This document shows, piece after piece, positions 1-13,200 of a stretch of DNA of 64,000 nt. The translations under genes and the position numbers were made by a program. Source of the DNA: Plasmopara viticola (Eukaryota; Oomycota; Peronosporomycetes; Peronosporales; Peronosporaceae); contig MBPM02000173.1 of NCBI GenBank assembly GCA_001695595.3, positions 1-64,000 on the forward strand, given 5' to 3'. The notes below the pieces were generated by a model. It did no database searches. It was not told where the DNA came from and saw nothing but the letters and a program-made list of their open reading frames with translations. Numbering within the stretch: the first letter of the stretch is position 1; every line of letters begins with the position of its first letter.

Positions 1-1240
1 TAAGCTACGCTTGGAACGCGTGTCTGCACGTCCAGGAAGCTCAATTCGACGTATCTGATGCCGTAGCACGAATCAGCGCTTCTTACGGAGCAGTCTGCGC
101 TAAGCTACGCTTGGAACGCGTGTCTGCACGTCCAGGAAGCTCAATTCGACGTATCTGATGCCGTAGCACGAATCAGCGCTTCAAACGGAGCAGAATGCGC
201 TAAGCTACGCTTGGAACGCGTGTCTGCACGTCCAGGAAGCTCAATTCGACGTATCTGATGCCGTAGCACGAATCAGCGCTTCTTACGGAGCAGAATGCGC
301 TAAGCTACGCTTGGAACGCGTGTCTGCTTGTCCATGAAGCTCGATTCACGTATCTGATGCCGTAGCACGAATCAGCGCTTCAAACGGAGCAGAATGCGCT
401 AAGCTACGCTTGGAACGCGTGTCTGCACGTCCAGGAAGCTCAATTCGACGTATCTGATGCCGTAGCACGAATCAGCGCTTTTACGGAGCAGAATGCGCTA
501 AGCTACGCTTGGAACGCGTGTCTGCACGTCCAGGAAGCTCAATTCGACGTATCTGATGCCGTAGCACGAATTCAGCTACGCTTGGAACGCGTGTCTGCAC
601 GTCCAGGAAGCTCAATTCGACGTATCTGATGCCGTAGCACGAATCAGCGCTTCTTACGGAGCAGATGCGCTAAGCTACGCTTGGAACGCGTGTCTGCACG
701 TCCAGGAAGCTCAATTCGACGTATCTGATGCCGTAGCACGAATCAGCGCTTCTTACGGAGCAGAATGCGCTAAGCTACGCTTGGAACGCGTGTCTGCACG
801 TCCAGGAAGCTCAATTCGACGTATCTGATGCCGTAGCACGAATCAGCGCTTCAAACGGAGCAGAATGCGCTAAGCTACGCTTGGAACGCGTGTCTGCACG
901 TCCAGGAAGCTCAATTCGACGTATCTGATGCCGTAGCACGAATCAGCGCTTCTTACGGAGCAGAATGCGCTAAGCTACGCTTGGAACGCGTGTCTGCACG
1001 TCCAGGAAGCTCAATTCGACGTATCTGATGCCGTAGCACGAATCAGCGCTTCAACGGAGCAGAATGCGCTAAGCTACGCTTGGAACGCGTGTCTGCACGT
1101 CCAGGAAGCTCAATTCGACGTATCTGATGCCGTAGCACGAATCAGCGCTTCTTACGGAGCAGAATGCGCTAAGCTACGCTTGGAACGCGTGTCTGCACGT
1201 CCAGGAAGCTCAATTCGACGTATCTGATGCCGTAGCACGA
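1..1240 (+). repeat. Left zone of family-1 array, TTAC/AAAC units with aberrant monomers
   Basis: Units here are mostly 100-bp TTAC and AAAC types, with none of the 98-bp AC type that dominates next door. One 99-bp AAC unit is present near 1,050. Several units are aberrant. The unit near 320-350 reads cttgtccatgaagctcgatt and has lost bases before cacgtatctg. The tract near 478 reads cttttacgg. A 73-bp truncated unit spans about 499-571, where gcacgaattc runs straight into agctacgc. The unit ending near 100 has gcagtctgcgc in place of gcagaatgcgc. The same cttgtcc, catgaag and tctgcgc variants recur at the far right edge (24-26.4 kb), so this stretch resembles the right flank more than the core. 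Confidence 0.8.
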
Positions 1241-4200
1241 ATCAGCGCTTCACGGAGCAGAATGCGCTAAGCTACGCTTGGAACGCGTGTCTGCACGTCC
1301 AGGAAGCTCAATTCGACGTATCTGATGCCGTAGCACGAATCAGCGCTTCTTACGGAGCAGAATGCGCTAAGCTACGCTTGGAACGCGTGTCTGCACGTCC
1401 AGGAAGCTCAATTCGACGTATCTGATGCCGTAGCACGAATCAGCGCTTCACGGAGCAGAATGCGCTAAGCTACGCTTGGAACGCGTGTCTGCACGTCCAG
1501 GAAGCTCAATTCGACGTATCTGATGCCGTAGCACGAATCAGCGCTTCAAACGGAGCAGAATGCGCTAAGCTACGCTTGGAACGCGTGTCTGCACGTCCAG
1601 GAAGCTCAATTCGACGTATCTGATGCCGTAGCACGAATCAGCGCTTCTTACGGAGCAGAATGCGCTAAGCTACGCTTGGAACGCGTGTCTGCACGTCCAG
1701 GAAGCTCAATTCGACGTATCTGATGCCGTAGCACGAATCAGCGCTTCTTACGGAGCAGAATGCGCTAAGCTACGCTTGGAACGCGTGTCTGCACGTCCAG
1801 GAAGCTCAATTCGACGTATCTGATGCCGTAGCACGAATCAGCGCTTCTTACGGAGCAGAATGCGCTAAGCTACGCTTGGAACGCGTGTCTGCACGTCCAG
1901 GAAGCTCAATTCGACGTATCTGATGCCGTAGCACGAATCAGCGCTTCAAACGGAGCAGAATGCGCTAAGCTACGCTTGGAACGCGTGTCTGCACGTCCAG
2001 GAAGCTCAATTCGACGTATCTGATGCCGTAGCACGAATCAGCGCTTCAAACGGAGCAGAATGCGCTAAGCTACGCTTGGAACGCGTGTCTGCACGTCCAG
2101 GAAGCTCAATTCGACGTATCTGATGCCGTAGCACGAATCAGCGCTTCACGGAGCAGAATGCGCTAAGCTACGCTTGGAACGCGTGTCTGCACGTCCAGGA
2201 AGCTCAATTCGACGTATCTGATGCCGTAGCACGAATCAGCGCTTCTTACGGAGCAGTGCGCTAAGCTACGCTTGGAACGCGTGTCTGCACGTCCAGGAAG
2301 CTCAATTCGACGTATCTGATGCCGTAGCACGAATCAGCGCTTCTTACGGAGCAGAATGCGCTAAGCTACGCTTGGAACGCGTGTCTGCACGTCCAGGAAG
2401 CTCAATTCGACGTATCTGATGCCGTAGCACGAATCAGCGCTTCACGGAGCAGAATGCGCTAAGCTACGCTTGGAACGCGTGTCTGCACGTCCAGGAAGCT
2501 CAATTCGACGTATCTGATGCCGTAGCACGAATCAGCGCTTCTTACGGAGCAGAATGCGCTAAGCTACGCTTGGAACGCGTGTCTGCACGTCCAGGAAGCT
2601 CAATTCGACGTATCTGATGCCGTAGCACGAATCAGCGCTTCACGGAGCAGAATGCGCTAAGCTACGCTTGGAACGCGTGTCTGCACGTCCAGGAAGCTCA
2701 ATTCGACGTATCTGATGCCGTAGCACGAATCAGCGCTTCAAACGGAGCAGAATGCGCTAAGCTACGCTTGGAACGCGTGTCTGCACGTCCAGGAAGCTCA
2801 ATTCGACGTATCTGATGCCGTAGCACGAATCAGCGCTTCACGGAGCAGAATGCGCTAAGCTACGCTTGGAACGCGTGTCTGCACGTCCAGGAAGCTCAAT
2901 TCGACGTATCTGATGCCGTAGCACGAATCAGCGCTTCTACGGAGCACAATGCGCTAAGCTACGCTTGGAACGCGTGTCTGCACGTCCAGGAAGCTCAATT
3001 CGACGTATCTGATGCCGTAGCACGAATCAGCGCTTCAAACGGAGCAGAATGCGCTAAGCTACGCTTGGAACGCGTGTCTGCACGTCCAGGAAGCTCAATT
3101 CGACGTATCTGATGCCGTAGCACGAATCAGCGCTTCACGGAGCAGAATGCGCTAAGCTACGCTTGGAACGCGTGTCTGCACGTCCAGGAAGCTCAATTCG
3201 ACGTATCTGATGCCGTAGCACGAATCAGCGCTTCACGGAGCAGAATGCGCTAAGCTACGCTTGGAACGCGTGTCTGCACGTCCAGGAAGCTCAATTCGAC
3301 GTATCTGATGCCGTAGCACGAATCAGCGCTTCTTACGGAGCAGAATGCGCTAAGCTACGCTTGGAACGCGTGTCTGCACGTCCAGGAAGCTCAATTCGAC
3401 GTATCTGATGCCGTAGCACGAATCAGCGCTTCAAACGGAGCAGAATGCGCTAAGCTACGCTTGGAACGCGTGTCTGCACGTCCAGGAAGCTCAATTCGAC
3501 GTATCTGATGCCGTAGCACGAATCAGCGCTTCAACGGAGCAGAATGCGCTAAGCTACGCTTGGAACGCGTGTCTGCACGTCCAGGAAGCTCAATTCGACG
3601 TATCTGATGCCGTAGCACGAATCAGCGCTTCAAACGGAGCAGAATGCGCTAAGCTACGCTTGGAACGCGTGTCTGCACGTCCAGGAAGCTCAATTCGACG
3701 TATCTGATGCCGTAGCACGAATCAGCGCTTCACGGAGCAGAATGCGCTAAGCTACGCTTGGAACGCGTGTCTGCACGTCCAGGAAGCTCAATTCGACGTA
3801 TCTGATGCCGTAGCACGAATCAGCGCTTCAAACGGAGCAGAATGCGCTAAGCTACGCTTGGAACGCGTGTCTGCACGTCCAGGAAGCTCAATTCGACGTA
3901 TCTGATGCCGTAGCACGAATCAGCGCTTCTTACGGAGCAGAATGCGCTAAGCTACGCTTGGAACGCGTGTCTGCACGTCCAGGAAGCTCAATTCGACGTA
4001 TCTGATGCCGTAGCACGAATCAGCGCTTCAAACGGAGCAGAATGCGCTAAGCTACGCTTGGAACGCGTGTCTGCACGTCCAGGAAGCTCAATTCGACGTA
4101 TCTGATGCCGTAGCACGAATCAGCGCTTCAAACGGAGCAGAATGCGCTAAGCTACGCTTGGAACGCGTGTCTGCACGTCCAGGAAGCTCAATTCGACGTA

Positions 4201-7200
4201 TCTGATGCCGTAGCACGAATCAGCGCTTCAAACGGAGCAGAATGCGCTAAGCTACGCTTGGAACGCGTGTCTGCACGTCCAGGAAGCTCAATTCGACGTA
4301 TCTGATGCCGTAGCACGAATCAGCGCTTCAAACGGAGCAGAATGCGCTAAGCTACGCTTGGAACGCGTGTCTGCACGTCCAGGAAGCTCAATTCGACGTA
4401 TCTGATGCCGTAGCACGAATCAGCGCTTCACGGAGCAGAATGCGCTAAGCTACGCTTGGAACGCGTGTCTGCACGTCCAGGAAGCTCAATTCGACGTATC
4501 TGATGCCGTAGCACGAATCAGCGCTTCACGGAGCAGAATGCGCTAAGCTACGCTTGGAACGCGTGTCTGCACGTCCAGGAAGCTCAATTCGACGTATCTG
4601 ATGCCGTAGCACGAATCAGCGCTTCAACGGAGCAGAATGCGCTAAGCTACGCTTGGAACGCGTGTCTGCACGTCCAGGAAGCTCAATTCGACGTATCTGA
4701 TGCCGTAGCACGAATCAGCGCTTCAAACGGAGCAGAATGCGCTAAGCTACGCTTGGAACGCGTGTCTGCACGTCCAGGAAGCTCAATTCGACGTATCTGA
4801 TGCCGTAGCACGAATCAGCGCTTCAAACGGAGCAGAATGCGCTAAGCTACGCTTGGAACGCGTGTCTGCACGTCCAGGAAGCTCAATTCGACGTATCTGA
4901 TGCCGTAGCACGAATCAGCGCTTCTTACGGAGCAGAATGCGCTAAGCTACGCTTGGAACGCGTGTCTGCACGTCCAGGAAGCTCAATTCGACGTATCTGA
5001 TGCCGTAGCACGAATCAGCGCTTCAAACGGAGCAGAATGCGCTAAGCTACGCTTGGAACGCGTGTCTGCACGTCCAGGAAGCTCAATTCGACGTATCTGA
5101 TGCCGTAGCACGAATCAGCGCTTCTTACGGAGCAGAATGCGCTAAGCTACGCTTGGAACGCGTGTCTGCACGTCCAGGAAGCTCAATTCGACGTATCTGA
5201 TGCCGTAGCACGAATCAGCGCTTCAACGGAGCAGAATGCGCTAAGCTACGCTTGGAACGCGTGTCTGCACGTCCAGGAAGCTCAATTCGACGTATCTGAT
5301 GCCGTAGCACGAATCAGCGCTTCAAACGGAGCAGAATGCGCTAAGCTACGCTTGGAACGCGTGTCTGCACGTCCAGGAAGCTCAATTCGACGTATCTGAT
5401 GCCGTAGCACGAATCAGCGCTTCACGGAGCAGAATGCGCTAAGCTACGCTTGGAACGCGTGTCTGCACGTCCAGGAAGCTCAATTCGACGTATCTGATGC
5501 CGTAGCACGAATCAGCGCTTCAAACGGAGCAGAATGCGCTAAGCTACGCTTGGAACGCGTGTCTGCACGTCCAGGAAGCTCAATTCGACGTATCTGATGC
5601 CGTAGCACGAATCAGCGCTTCTTACGGAGCAGAATGCGCTAAGCTACGCTTGGAACGCGTGTCTGCACGTCCAGGAAGCTCAATTCGACGTATCTGATGC
5701 CGTAGCACGAATCAGCGCTTCTTACGGAGCAGAATGCGCTAAGCTACGCTTGGAACGCGTGTCTGCACGTCCAGGAAGCTCAATTCGACGTATCTGATGC
5801 CGTAGCACGAATCAGCGCTTCACGGAGCAGAATGCGCTAAGCTACGCTTGGAACGCGTGTCTGCACGTCCAGGAAGCTCAATTCGACGTATCTGATGCCG
5901 TAGCACGAATCAGCGCTTCAAACGGAGCAGAATGCGCTAAGCTACGCTTGGAACGCGTGTCTGCACGTCCAGGAAGCTCAATTCGACGTATCTGATGCCG
6001 TAGCACGAATCAGCGCTTCAAACGGAGCAGAATGCGCTAAGCTACGCTTGGAACGCGTGTCTGCACGTCCAGGAAGCTCAATTCGACGTATCTGATGCCG
6101 TAGCACGAATCAGCGCTTCTTACGGAGCAGAATGCGCTAAGCTACGCTTGGAACGCGTGTCTGCACGTCCAGGAAGCTCAATTCGACGTATCTGATGCCG
6201 TAGCACGAATCAGCGCTTCACGGAGCAGAATGCGCTAAGCTACGCTTGGAACGCGTGTCTGCACGTCCAGGAAGCTCAATTCGACGTATCTGATGCCGTA
6301 GCACGAATCAGCGCTTCACGGAGCAGAATGCGCTAAGCTACGCTTGGAACGCGTGTCTGCACGTCCAGGAAGCTCAATTCGACGTATCTGATGCCGTAGC
6401 ACGAATCAGCGCTTCACGGAGCAGAATGCGCTAAGCTACGCTTGGAACGCGTGTCTGCACGTCCAGGAAGCTCAATTCGACGTATCTGATGCCGTAGCAC
6501 GAATCAGCGCTTCACGGAGCAGAATGCGCTAAGCTACGCTTGGAACGCGTGTCTGCACGTCCAGGAAGCTCAATTCGACGTATCTGATGCCGTAGCACGA
6601 ATCAGCGCTTCTTACGGAGCAGAATGCGCTAAGCTACGCTTGGAACGCGTGTCTGCACGTCCAGGAAGCTCAATTCGACGTATCTGATGCCGTAGCACGA
6701 ATCAGCGCTTCTTACGGAGCAGAATGCGCTAAGCTACGCTTGGAACGCGTGTCTGCACGTCCAGGAAGCTCAATTCGACGTATCTGATGCCGTAGCACGA
6801 ATCAGCGCTTCACGGAGCAGAATGCGCTAAGCTACGCTTGGAACGCGTGTCTGCACGTCCAGGAAGCTCAATTCGACGTATCTGATGCCGTAGCACGAAT
6901 CAGCGCTTCAAACGGAGCAGAATGCGCTAAGCTACGCTTGGAACGCGTGTCTGCACGTCCAGGAAGCTCAATTCGACGTATCTGATGCCGTAGCACGAAT
7001 CAGCGCTTCACGGAGCAGAATGCGCTAAGCTACGCTTGGAACGCGTGTCTGCACGTCCAGGAAGCTCAATTCGACGTATCTGATGCCGTAGCACGAATCA
7101 GCGCTTCACGGAGCAGAATGCGCTAAGCTACGCTTGGAACGCGTGTCTGCACGTCCAGGAAGCTCAATTCGACGTATCTGATGCCGTAGCACGAATCAGC

Positions 7201-10200
7201 GCTTCACGGAGCAGAATGCGCTAAGCTACGCTTGGAACGCGTGTCTGCACGTCCAGGAAGCTCAATTCGACGTATCTGATGCCGTAGCACGAATCAGCGC
7301 TTCACGGAGCAGAATGCGCTAAGCTACGCTTGGAACGCGTGTCTGCACGTCCAGGAAGCTCAATTCGACGTATCTGATGCCGTAGCACGAATCAGCGCTT
7401 CACGGAGCAGAATGCGCTAAGCTACGCTTGGAACGCGTGTCTGCACGTCCAGGAAGCTCAATTCGACGTATCTGATGCCGTAGCACGAATCAGCGCTTCT
7501 TACGGAGCAGAATGCGCTAAGCTACGCTTGGAACGCGTGTCTGCACGTCCAGGAAGCTCAATTCGACGTATCTGATGCCGTAGCACGAATCAGCGCTTCA
7601 CGGAGCAGAATGCGCTAAGCTACGCTTGGAACGCGTGTCTGCACGTCCAGGAAGCTCAATTCGACGTATCTGATGCCGTAGCACGAATCAGCGCTTCAAA
7701 CGGAGCAGAATGCGCTAAGCTACGCTTGGAACGCGTGTCTGCACGTCCAGGAAGCTCAATTCGACGTATCTGATGCCGTAGCACGAATCAGCGCTTCAAA
7801 CGGAGCAGAATGCGCTAAGCTACGCTTGGAACGCGTGTCTGCACGTCCAGGAAGCTCAATTCGACGTATCTGATGCCGTAGCACGAATCAGCGCTTCACG
7901 GAGCAGAATGCGCTAAGCTACGCTTGGAACGCGTGTCTGCACGTCCAGGAAGCTCAATTCGACGTATCTGATGCCGTAGCACGAATCAGCGCTTCTTACG
8001 GAGCAGAATGCGCTAAGCTACGCTTGGAACGCGTGTCTGCACGTCCAGGAAGCTCAATTCGACGTATCTGATGCCGTAGCACGAATCAGCGCTTCACGGA
8101 GCAGAATGCGCTAAGCTACGCTTGGAACGCGTGTCTGCACGTCCAGGAAGCTCAATTCGACGTATCTGATGCCGTAGCACGAATCAGCGCTTCTTACGGA
8201 GCAGAATGCGCTAAGCTACGCTTGGAACGCGTGTCTGCACGTCCAGGAAGCTCAATTCGACGTATCTGATGCCGTAGCACGAATCAGCGCTTCTTACGGA
8301 GCAGAATGCGCTAAGCTACGCTTGGAACGCGTGTCTGCACGTCCAGGAAGCTCAATTCGACGTATCTGATGCCGTAGCACGAATCAGCGCTTCACGGAGC
8401 AGAATGCGCTAAGCTACGCTTGGAACGCGTGTCTGCACGTCCAGGAAGCTCAATTCGACGTATCTGATGCCGTAGCACGAATCAGCGCTTCTTACGGAGC
8501 AGAATGCGCTAAGCTACGCTTGGAACGCGTGTCTGCACGTCCAGGAAGCTCAATTCGACGTATCTGATGCCGTAGCACGAATCAGCGCTTCACGGAGCAG
8601 AATGCGCTAAGCTACGCTTGGAACGCGTGTCTGCACGTCCAGGAAGCTCAATTCGACGTATCTGATGCCGTAGCACGAATCAGCGCTTCAAACGGAGCAG
8701 AATGCGCTAAGCTACGCTTGGAACGCGTGTCTGCACGTCCAGGAAGCTCAATTCGACGTATCTGATGCCGTAGCACGAATCAGCGCTTCTTACGGAGCAG
8801 AATGCGCTAAGCTACGCTTGGAACGCGTGTCTGCACGTCCAGGAAGCTCAATTCGACGTATCTGATGCCGTAGCACGAATCAGCGCTTCTTACGGAGCAG
8901 AATGCGCTAAGCTACGCTTGGAACGCGTGTCTGCACGTCCAGGAAGCTCAATTCGACGTATCTGATGCCGTAGCACGAATCAGCGCTTCAAACGGAGCAG
9001 AATGCGCTAAGCTACGCTTGGAACGCGTGTCTGCACGTCCAGGAAGCTCAATTCGACGTATCTGATGCCGTAGCACGAATCAGCGCTTCACGGAGCAGAA
9101 TGCGCTAAGCTACGCTTGGAACGCGTGTCTGCACGTCCAGGAAGCTCAATTCGACGTATCTGATGCCGTAGCACGAATCAGCGCTTCAAACGGAGCAGAA
9201 TGCGCTAAGCTACGCTTGGAACGCGTGTCTGCACGTCCAGGAAGCTCAATTCGACGTATCTGATGCCGTAGCACGAATCAGCGCTTCTTACGGAGCAGAA
9301 TGCGCTAAGCTACGCTTGGAACGCGTGTCTGCACGTCCAGGAAGCTCAATTCGACGTATCTGATGCCGTAGCACGAATCAGCGCTTCAAACGGAGCAGAA
9401 TGCGCTAAGCTACGCTTGGAACGCGTGTCTGCACGTCCAGGAAGCTCAATTCGACGTATCTGATGCCGTAGCACGAATCAGCGCTTCTTACGGAGCAGAA
9501 TGCGCTAAGCTACGCTTGGAACGCGTGTCTGCACGTCCAGGAAGCTCAATTCGACGTATCTGATGCCGTAGCACGAATCAGCGCTTCTTACGGAGCAGAA
9601 TGCGCTAAGCTACGCTTGGAACGCGTGTCTGCACGTCCAGGAAGCTCAATTCGACGTATCTGATGCCGTAGCACGAATCAGCGCTTCACGGAGCAGAATG
9701 CGCTAAGCTACGCTTGGAACGCGTGTCTGCACGTCCAGGAAGCTCAATTCGACGTATCTGATGCCGTAGCACGAATCAGCGCTTCTTACGGAGCAGAATG
9801 CGCTAAGCTACGCTTGGAACGCGTGTCTGCACGTCCAGGAAGCTCAATTCGACGTATCTGATGCCGTAGCACGAATCAGCGCTTCAACGGAGCAGAATGC
9901 GCTAAGCTACGCTTGGAACGCGTGTCTGCACGTCCAGGAAGCTCAATTCGACGTATCTGATGCCGTAGCACGAATCAGCGCTTCAACGGAGCAGAATGCG
10001 CTAAGCTACGCTTGGAACGCGTGTCTGCACGTCCAGGAAGCTCAATTCGACGTATCTGATGCCGTAGCACGAATCAGCGCTTCTTACGGAGCAGAATGCG
10101 CTAAGCTACGCTTGGAACGCGTGTCTGCACGTCCAGGAAGCTCAATTCGACGTATCTGATGCCGTAGCACGAATCAGCGCTTCAAACGGAGCAGAATGCG

Positions 10201-13200
10201 CTAAGCTACGCTTGGAACGCGTGTCTGCACGTCCAGGAAGCTCAATTCGACGTATCTGATGCCGTAGCACGAATCAGCGCTTCACGGAGCAGAATGCGCT
10301 AAGCTACGCTTGGAACGCGTGTCTGCACGTCCAGGAAGCTCAATTCGACGTATCTGATGCCGTAGCACGAATCAGCGCTTCTTACGGAGCAGAATGCGCT
10401 AAGCTACGCTTGGAACGCGTGTCTGCACGTCCAGGAAGCTCAATTCGACGTATCTGATGCCGTAGCACGAATCAGCGCTTCACGGAGCAGAATGCGCTAA
10501 GCTACGCTTGGAACGCGTGTCTGCACGTCCAGGAAGCTCAATTCGACGTATCTGATGCCGTAGCACGAATCAGCGCTTCACGGAGCAGAATGCGCTAAGC
10601 TACGCTTGGAACGCGTGTCTGCACGTCCAGGAAGCTCAATTCGACGTATCTGATGCCGTAGCACGAATCAGCGCTTCACGGAGCAGAATGCGCTAAGCTA
10701 CGCTTGGAACGCGTGTCTGCACGTCCAGGAAGCTCAATTCGACGTATCTGATGCCGTAGCACGAATCAGCGCTTCTTACGGAGCAGAATGCGCTAAGCTA
10801 CGCTTGGAACGCGTGTCTGCACGTCCAGGAAGCTCAATTCGACGTATCTGATGCCGTAGCACGAATCAGCGCTTCTTACGGAGCAGAATGCGCTAAGCTA
10901 CGCTTGGAACGCGTGTCTGCACGTCCAGGAAGCTCAATTCGACGTATCTGATGCCGTAGCACGAATCAGCGCTTCAAACGGAGCAGAATGCGCTAAGCTA
11001 CGCTTGGAACGCGTGTCTGCACGTCCAGGAAGCTCAATTCGACGTATCTGATGCCGTAGCACGAATCAGCGCTTCAAACGGAGCAGAATGCGCTAAGCTA
11101 CGCTTGGAACGCGTGTCTGCACGTCCAGGAAGCTCAATTCGACGTATCTGATGCCGTAGCACGAATCAGCGCTTCACGGAGCAGAATGCGCTAAGCTACG
11201 CTTGGAACGCGTGTCTGCACGTCCAGGAAGCTCAATTCGACGTATCTGATGCCGTAGCACGAATCAGCGCTTCTTACGGAGCAGAATGCGCTAAGCTACG
11301 CTTGGAACGCGTGTCTGCACGTCCAGGAAGCTCAATTCGACGTATCTGATGCCGTAGCACGAATCAGCGCTTCTTACGGAGCAGAATGCGCTAAGCTACG
11401 CTTGGAACGCGTGTCTGCACGTCCAGGAAGCTCAATTCGACGTATCTGATGCCGTAGCACGAATCAGCGCTTCAAACGGAGCAGAATGCGCTAAGCTACG
11501 CTTGGAACGCGTGTCTGCACGTCCAGGAAGCTCAATTCGACGTATCTGATGCCGTAGCACGAATCAGCGCTTCTTACGGAGCAGAATGCGCTAAGCTACG
11601 CTTGGAACGCGTGTCTGCACGTCCAGGAAGCTCAATTCGACGTATCTGATGCCGTAGCACGAATCAGCGCTTCACGGAGCAGAATGCGCTAAGCTACGCT
11701 TGGAACGCGTGTCTGCACGTCCAGGAAGCTCAATTCGACGTATCTGATGCCGTAGCACGAATCAGCGCTTCTTACGGAGCAGAATGCGCTAAGCTACGCT
11801 TGGAACGCGTGTCTGCACGTCCAGGAAGCTCAATTCGACGTATCTGATGCCGTAGCACGAATCAGCGCTTCAAACGGAGCAGAATGCGCTAAGCTACGCT
11901 TGGAACGCGTGTCTGCACGTCCAGGAAGCTCAATTCGACGTATCTGATGCCGTAGCACGAATCAGCGCTTCTTACGGAGCAGTGCGCTAAGCTACGCTTG
12001 GAACGCGTGTCTGCACGTCCAGGAAGCTCAATTCGACGTATCTGATGCCGTAGCACGAATCAGCGCTTCAAACGGAGCAGAATGCGCTAAGCTACGCTTG
12101 GAACGCGTGTCTGCACGTCCAGGAAGCTCAATTCGACGTATCTGATGCCGTAGCACGAATCAGCGCTTCTTACGGAGCAGAATGCGCTAAGCTACGCTTG
12201 GAACGCGTGTCTGCACGTCCAGGAAGCTCAATTCGACGTATCTGATGCCGTAGCACGAATCAGCGCTTCTTACGGAGCAGAATGCGCTAAGCTACGCTTG
12301 GAACGCGTGTCTGCACGTCCAGGAAGCTCAATTCGACGTATCTGATGCCGTAGCACGAATCAGCGCTTCAAACGGAGCAGAATGCGCTAAGCTACGCTTG
12401 GAACGCGTGTCTGCACGTCCAGGAAGCTCAATTCGACGTATCTGATGCCGTAGCACGAATCAGCGCTTCACGGAGCAGAATGCGCTAAGCTACGCTTGGA
12501 ACGCGTGTCTGCACGTCCAGGAAGCTCAATTCGACGTATCTGATGCCGTAGCACGAATCAGCGCTTCTTAAGCTACGCTTGGAACGCGTGTCTGCACGTC
12601 CAGGAAGCTCAATTCGACGTATCTGATGCCGTAGCACGAATCAGCGCTTCTTACGGAGCAGAATGCGCTAAGCTACGCTTGGAACGCGTGTCTGCACGTC
12701 CAGGAAGCTCAATTCGACGTATCTGATGCCGTAGCACGAATCAGCGCTTCACGGAGCAGAATGCGCTAAGCTACGCTTGGAACGCGTGTCTGCACGTCCA
12801 GGAAGCTCAATTCGACGTATCTGATGCCGTAGCACGAATCAGCGCTTCACGGAGCAGAATGCGCTAAGCTACGCTTGGAACGCGTGTCTGCACGTCCAGG
12901 AAGCTCAATTCGACGTATCTGATGCCGTAGCACGAATCAGCGCTTCTTACGGAGCAGAATGCGCTAAGCTACGCTTGGAACGCGTGTCTGCACGTCCAGG
13001 AAGCTCAATTCGACGTATCTGATGCCGTAGCACGAATCAGCGCTTCAAACGGAGCAGAATGCGCTAAGCTACGCTTGGAACGCGTGTCTGCACGTCCAGG
13101 AAGCTCAATTCGACGTATCTGATGCCGTAGCACGAATCAGCGCTTCAAACGGAGCAGAATGCGCTAAGCTACGCTTGGAACGCGTGTCTGCACGTCCAGG